The position numbers were made by a program, and so were the translations under genes. A DNA stretch of 64,000 nt from Turbatrix aceti (taxonomy: Eukaryota > Nematoda > Chromadorea > Rhabditida > Panagrolaimidae). The stretch covers positions 806,001-870,000 of the forward strand of contig OZ017766.1 in the NCBI GenBank assembly GCA_963969345.1, read 5' to 3'. Below, piece by piece: positions 60,846 to 64,000 of the stretch. Under the pieces are notes generated by a model, which ran no database searches, was not told where the DNA came from, and saw only the letters and a program-made list of their open reading frames with translations. Each line of letters starts with the position of its first letter. Positions within the stretch are counted from its first letter, which is position 1.

Positions 60846-60853
60846 TATAAATA
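60846..60853 (-). promoter_or_regulatory. Possible TATA box upstream of Ro60
   Basis: TATTTATA on the minus strand (TATAAATA on the plus strand), about 63 bp upstream of the Ro60 start codon. The plus-strand reading is the better match, so it might serve an unseen plus-strand transcript instead. Confidence 0.3.
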
Positions 60854-61717
60854 GCTGTCCGCGATTCTGGTGAATATTTCGACAACCAACATGGACAGAT
60901 GTACGTACGGACGTCCAACACGACATGTCAGAGACAGAGAGGACAGGAATACGTGAAAAAACCACGCCTATCACAAAAACTCAAATTCTAGCTTCACTAG
61001 CGGGAAATATCAGTTCACCCCAAAGTTGTGCAACGTTTTGCAAGAATGAGTCGATCGTTGGTTCGTCGGTAGGGAAAAAGGACAAGGGCAAGCAAAAATG
61101 TAAACAACTACGCACGATTAATCACACAGAGCCTTTCGCCGAACAGAAAAATATTACGAAATATACACCGACATCAACGATTTACGAAAGAAAATGAATC
61201 ACAATTTGATGTCATTAGTCGCTTCGGTACAAAAAACGCAATATCGTAAACAATTATTACTGTGCAAAATCTTGACGCGGCTCAGCTCAATGTTCGGCTC
61301 GGTCGACAACTCTGATCGTTACTCACGATCCGAGAACTTACAAGAACAAACAGAGGCTCCCAAATAATCCAGGTAAGAAAACAGGCAGGTGAGGCGTTCT
61401 GGTGTGCTGTCAAATCGAGCAACTCGCCGCTAAAAGGCTAACGCACCTAGAAATGAGGAAAACACACATATGTGTATCGTAAACTGTTGGTACACACACA
61501 TATCGTAAACTGTTGATAGCAAACATGTTGCAACTCTCTATGATTGCCCCTATATGTTATCAGTTCTGTTAAGCATGGTATAATTAGGGATGAATACCAT
61601 TGGTATTCATCCTTAATTCCAAAAACAAGAGCCCCGGTAGCAACCTCTGAAGTTCATTAACATTTGCATGATAAACTCGAGAATATGAAAACAAAAGTTC
61701 AAATCAGTTGTAAAAAC
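60854..61717. other. Intergenic, no gene recognised
   Basis: Upstream of Ro60. A 90-codon plus-strand frame (60925-61197) is Lys/Thr-rich, has no family resemblance or splice support, and is not annotated. No Y RNA-like fold seen by eye. Confidence 0.35.
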
Positions 61718-61957
61718 CAGGGTGGCGACACGGGGGATGTCCCCGAGGGATTATCCCCGGGGATTTCCCCGCTCAAAAGTAATCCCCCGGGGGATTTGGG
61801 GAAGATTCAAAAATAAGAAAAACCCATAAGTATTGATAAAAGAATTCGACGGTAATGGTTGTTTTGCGTTGATGACGATTCAAATCACCCTTTTAAAATT
61901 TTCTAACTAAGGTAGGGGAGTATGTATACCGGGGTACCGGGGGATTGCGCCACCCTG
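61718..61957. mobile_element. hAT-like MITE (CAGGGTGGCG family)
   Basis: 240 bp, ends CAGGGTGGCGACACGGGGG and CGCCACCCTG, exact 8-bp duplication GTAAAAAC at 61710-61717 and 61958-61965. Interior has CCCCGGGGA blocks and an AT-rich core. Confidence 0.85.
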
Positions 61958-61965
61958 GTAAAAAC

Positions 61966-62292
61966 ATAGGAAAATGCGGTTTAGAAGAAATCACGAGCTG
62001 ACAAGCAAGCATTTTGTGTTCGCCCAAATGATCAATGAACAAAACAAAGCGTGAGAGAAGACTTTGTTCTCGCAGAGTCGCCCCTTTCTTCGTTCATATT
62101 TTTTGGGAGAAAAAATTGTCACGATCAAAGTTGTCGACTTGACGACTTCAAACAATGCTGTTTCGCCCTATTGAGCGTGCAATTGCCTCTTTTTCATGTT
62201 TTGTATGTAATGTATGTAAGACATTGTTTTCGGGTCCTTGTTTGTGACTATATTTCGTCTGTTTATTACGGTTATGTATAAAAAATAGTACG
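61966..62292. other. Intergenic, 3' side of the cysteine-rich gene
   Basis: No gene seen; probably contains the 3' UTR of the minus-strand cysteine-rich gene. Confidence 0.4.
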
Positions 62293-63411
62293 TCAACAAT
62301 CACAACATCCACAACCGCATCCACATCCGCATCCGCAGTCACATCCACAGCCGCAACAACAGCATCCACAGCAGCAACACGTTGTCGGAGCACTGGTCGC
62401 CGGGGCAGCGGAGGTCTGAGTCATGCAACCACAGCAGCAGCAGTCACAGCAGCAGTCGCAGCACCCACAACAGCAGCACCCCATCGGAGCAGCGGTCGCT
62501 GGTGCAGCTGAGGTCTGGGTCGTGCAGCAGCAACAACAGCAGTCACAGCACCCACAACACCCGCAGCATCCGCAACATCTCTTGTCACGGTTTGCTGAGA
62601 GTTCGTCGGAATCTTCACCAGATGCGAAGTTAAGGCCGTCGTTGCCGTTCAAGGCGTTGAGCATGTCGCATCGTTCGCATTCTGACATCGAACACTGTTC
62701 GCATCGGGATTCCGATGCTCCAGAGCACTGTTCGCACTCGGATTCCTCGGAGCAGCCATTAGCATTGTGGTCGCCTCCGTCGATGCCACCACAGCTTGCG
62801 CATCCAGAATCTGACGATTCGCCGCCATCGCCGGTGGTCTCGAGTCCGCTGCAGCCGCAACTTGACGACGTTTGGGTCGGCCAGAGCGGAGAGGTATTCG
62901 TCTTGCTCGTCGGATTCGTCTCCTGAGTCATCTCCTGAATTGTCCTTTGATTCGACGTCGTCCCCGCTATGTGTCCTTTTTCCAGGGGCGGGGGCGGAAC
63001 AAAAAAAGATTGCGATGGCAAGCCTCCGCCGGGGAGTAATGCACCGAGAATCGAGTGCTTCTGGTACGCCGGAGACGGGATCCTGTCAACTCCCATGGGT
63101 ACGATGACTTCTCGATGAAGCTCAGTTTCCGGGATCTGCTTGGCAGTTGGTTCATCAACCTCATGCTCGACGTAGGATTCGACATTGGGGACAATGGGAC
63201 CGAAGAAAGTTGTCTTACGATCAGTCGCAGGCTTTTCCTCGTTTTGGCGTTCTTTGATCTGTTCAGTCAAGTCCAAAATCTCAGTTGGGATGCCCATAGG
63301 GATGAATATTCGGCGAGGAGTATCGGGGGCTCCTCCAGGGGACATACGAATCACCGATCCATGAGCGAGTAAGAGCTCAGACACAATGATAACAGCCAGA
63401 AGCTTTAACAT
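62293..63411 (-). CDS. Secreted cysteine-rich protein, 372 aa
   Basis: Single open frame on the minus strand. The ATG at 63411 gives a signal peptide (MLKLLAVIIVSELLLAHG). Then about 170 residues of Pro/Thr/Glu-rich sequence (IFIPMGIPTEI, VPMGVDRIPSP), then a Cys/Gly/Ser/Glu segment (CEQCSGASESRCEQCSM), then a tail made almost only of Cys, Gly and Asp. The tail has three Cys blocks (CCGCCGCCGCCDCCCC-type) separated by two near-identical linkers (TTQTSAAPATAAP and MTQTSAAPATSAP), showing internal duplication. No known family recognised. Likely roles are a disulphide-crosslinked extracellular or cuticle protein, or metal binding. A TATA box lies just upstream. The repetitive Cys codons (TGC/TGT with GGN) could carry assembly errors. 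Confidence 0.75.
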   Translation of the reverse strand: MLKLLAVIIVSELLLAHGSVIRMSPGGAPDTPRRIFIPMGIPTEILDLTEQIKERQNEEKPATDRKTTFFGPIVPNVESYVEHEVDEPTAKQIPETELHREVIVPMGVDRIPSPAYQKHSILGALLPGGGLPSQSFFVPPPPLEKGHIAGTTSNQRTIQEMTQETNPTSKTNTSPLWPTQTSSSCGCSGLETTGDGGESSDSGCASCGGIDGGDHNANGCSEESECEQCSGASESRCEQCSMSECERCDMLNALNGNDGLNFASGEDSDELSANRDKRCCGCCGCCGCCDCCCCCCTTQTSAAPATAAPMGCCCCGCCDCCCDCCCCGCMTQTSAAPATSAPTTCCCCGCCCCGCGCDCGCGCGCGCGCCDC

Positions 63412-63462
63412 GTTCAAGTAGTGAATAGAACTCCAAGATGCCGGGACCGACTTGATTCGGAA

Positions 63463-63470
63463 CTTTTATA
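63463..63470 (-). promoter_or_regulatory. TATA box of the cysteine-rich gene
   Basis: TATAAAAG on the minus strand, 52-59 bp upstream of the ATG at 63411, leaving room for a 5' UTR of about 25-30 bases. Confidence 0.6.
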
Positions 63471-64000
63471 TCCTTTGTGGTGCTCCACGGATATGCTAAT
63501 GAGGTTCTGACGCAACGACGAACTGCCCGGAAGTCATCTGCGCAAACAAAGTGACCGTTGGCGTGCAGGCTGCATGGTTGCAGCTGCCGGTCAGTAGCGT
63601 GTGGTCAATAGTGAGTGTCTCCAAATAAGTACACATGGGTTTTTTTATAAACAAAAAAAGTAAAATCGTATAAATTTTAAAACTTTTATGAGCATTCAGG
63701 AAATGCGTTAACGTTGCAAGAGTCAGTGGATCACTGCTTCGGGTTTCTTCGTTTCCAATTCGCAAAATTCTGATTTATTCACTCAAAAACAATAATCACC
63801 GTAAAAAAAAGTAGGATGCCAGTTTATTTAAAAAACTACTCACGTATGTACTACTACAAGAGGCACTTTTTTCATCGGAGTGTTTTTTTATTCACCAATA
63901 GTTAGTGAATTTGCATTATCATTAATAACCAGTGGTGTATACGGGGTACTAATTCGGTCACCGGCAATGGACTTTGCCTTGCCATTGCCGTTTGGCGACA
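63471..64000. other. Intergenic, window end
   Basis: Upstream of the cysteine-rich gene. No gene recognised before the window ends. Confidence 0.4.

Noticed and set aside
60925..61197. 90-codon plus-strand open frame upstream of Ro60
   Set aside because: Lys/Thr-rich with no homology, no splice signals and no conserved feature, though a TATA-like motif lies upstream.
62382..62926. Gln/His/Ser-rich plus-strand open frames
   Set aside because: They are antisense to the poly-cysteine coding region, whose TGY/GGN codons read as simple repeats on the other strand.

Overview
The window comes from a nematode-like eukaryote. Coding regions are split by short introns (about 45-200 bp) with GT...TTTCAG-type borders, and one reconstructed gene is a seven-transmembrane receptor of the Sra/Sre-type chemoreceptor class known from nematodes. 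There are no bacterial operon signals. Two runs of exactly 200 N (470-669, 32554-32753) are placeholder assembly gaps. All gene models were assembled by hand from splice borders, phase continuity and family similarity. No search or alignment program was run.

Layout. 1-4.6 kb is transposon debris dominated by giant palindromes. 4.6-9.25 kb (minus) is a Polo-like kinase with both polo boxes, split by an intron carrying a 1.3-kb palindrome. 9.3-24.4 kb is gene-poor and rich in inverted-repeat elements. 24.4-25.6 kb (minus) is a small six-exon gene whose fifth exon carries a 198-bp transposon. 26.9-40.9 kb (plus) holds three tandem paralogues of a Na+/K+-ATPase-like P-type ATPase alpha subunit, with an unrelated 417-aa coiled-coil protein between the second and third. 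A tiny candidate gene lies at 41.8 kb. 42-48 kb is a nest of transposons inserted into transposons. 48.4-52.5 kb (minus) is a long Nanos-type zinc-finger protein ending in an RGG-rich tail. 53.3-57.4 kb (minus) is the chemoreceptor, whose 2.9-kb intron holds three palindromes. 58.9-60.8 kb (minus) is Ro60 (TROVE + vWA). 62.3-63.4 kb (minus) is a secreted protein with a poly-cysteine tail.

The genes do not form a visible pathway. Nanos and Ro60 are both RNA-binding proteins, and the ATPase trio is a local amplification in which patches of almost identical DNA sit in otherwise diverged genes. All three ATPases lack the M4 glutamate that binds ions in the Na+ pump.

The repeats fall into recognisable groups: palindromic elements bounded by TTAA, several small families with 8-bp target duplications (hAT-like), TA-flanked mariner-like elements, and a three-unit tandem block with a TAACAA duplication. 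Several insertions can be dated relative to each other because target duplications and uninterrupted copies are both present.
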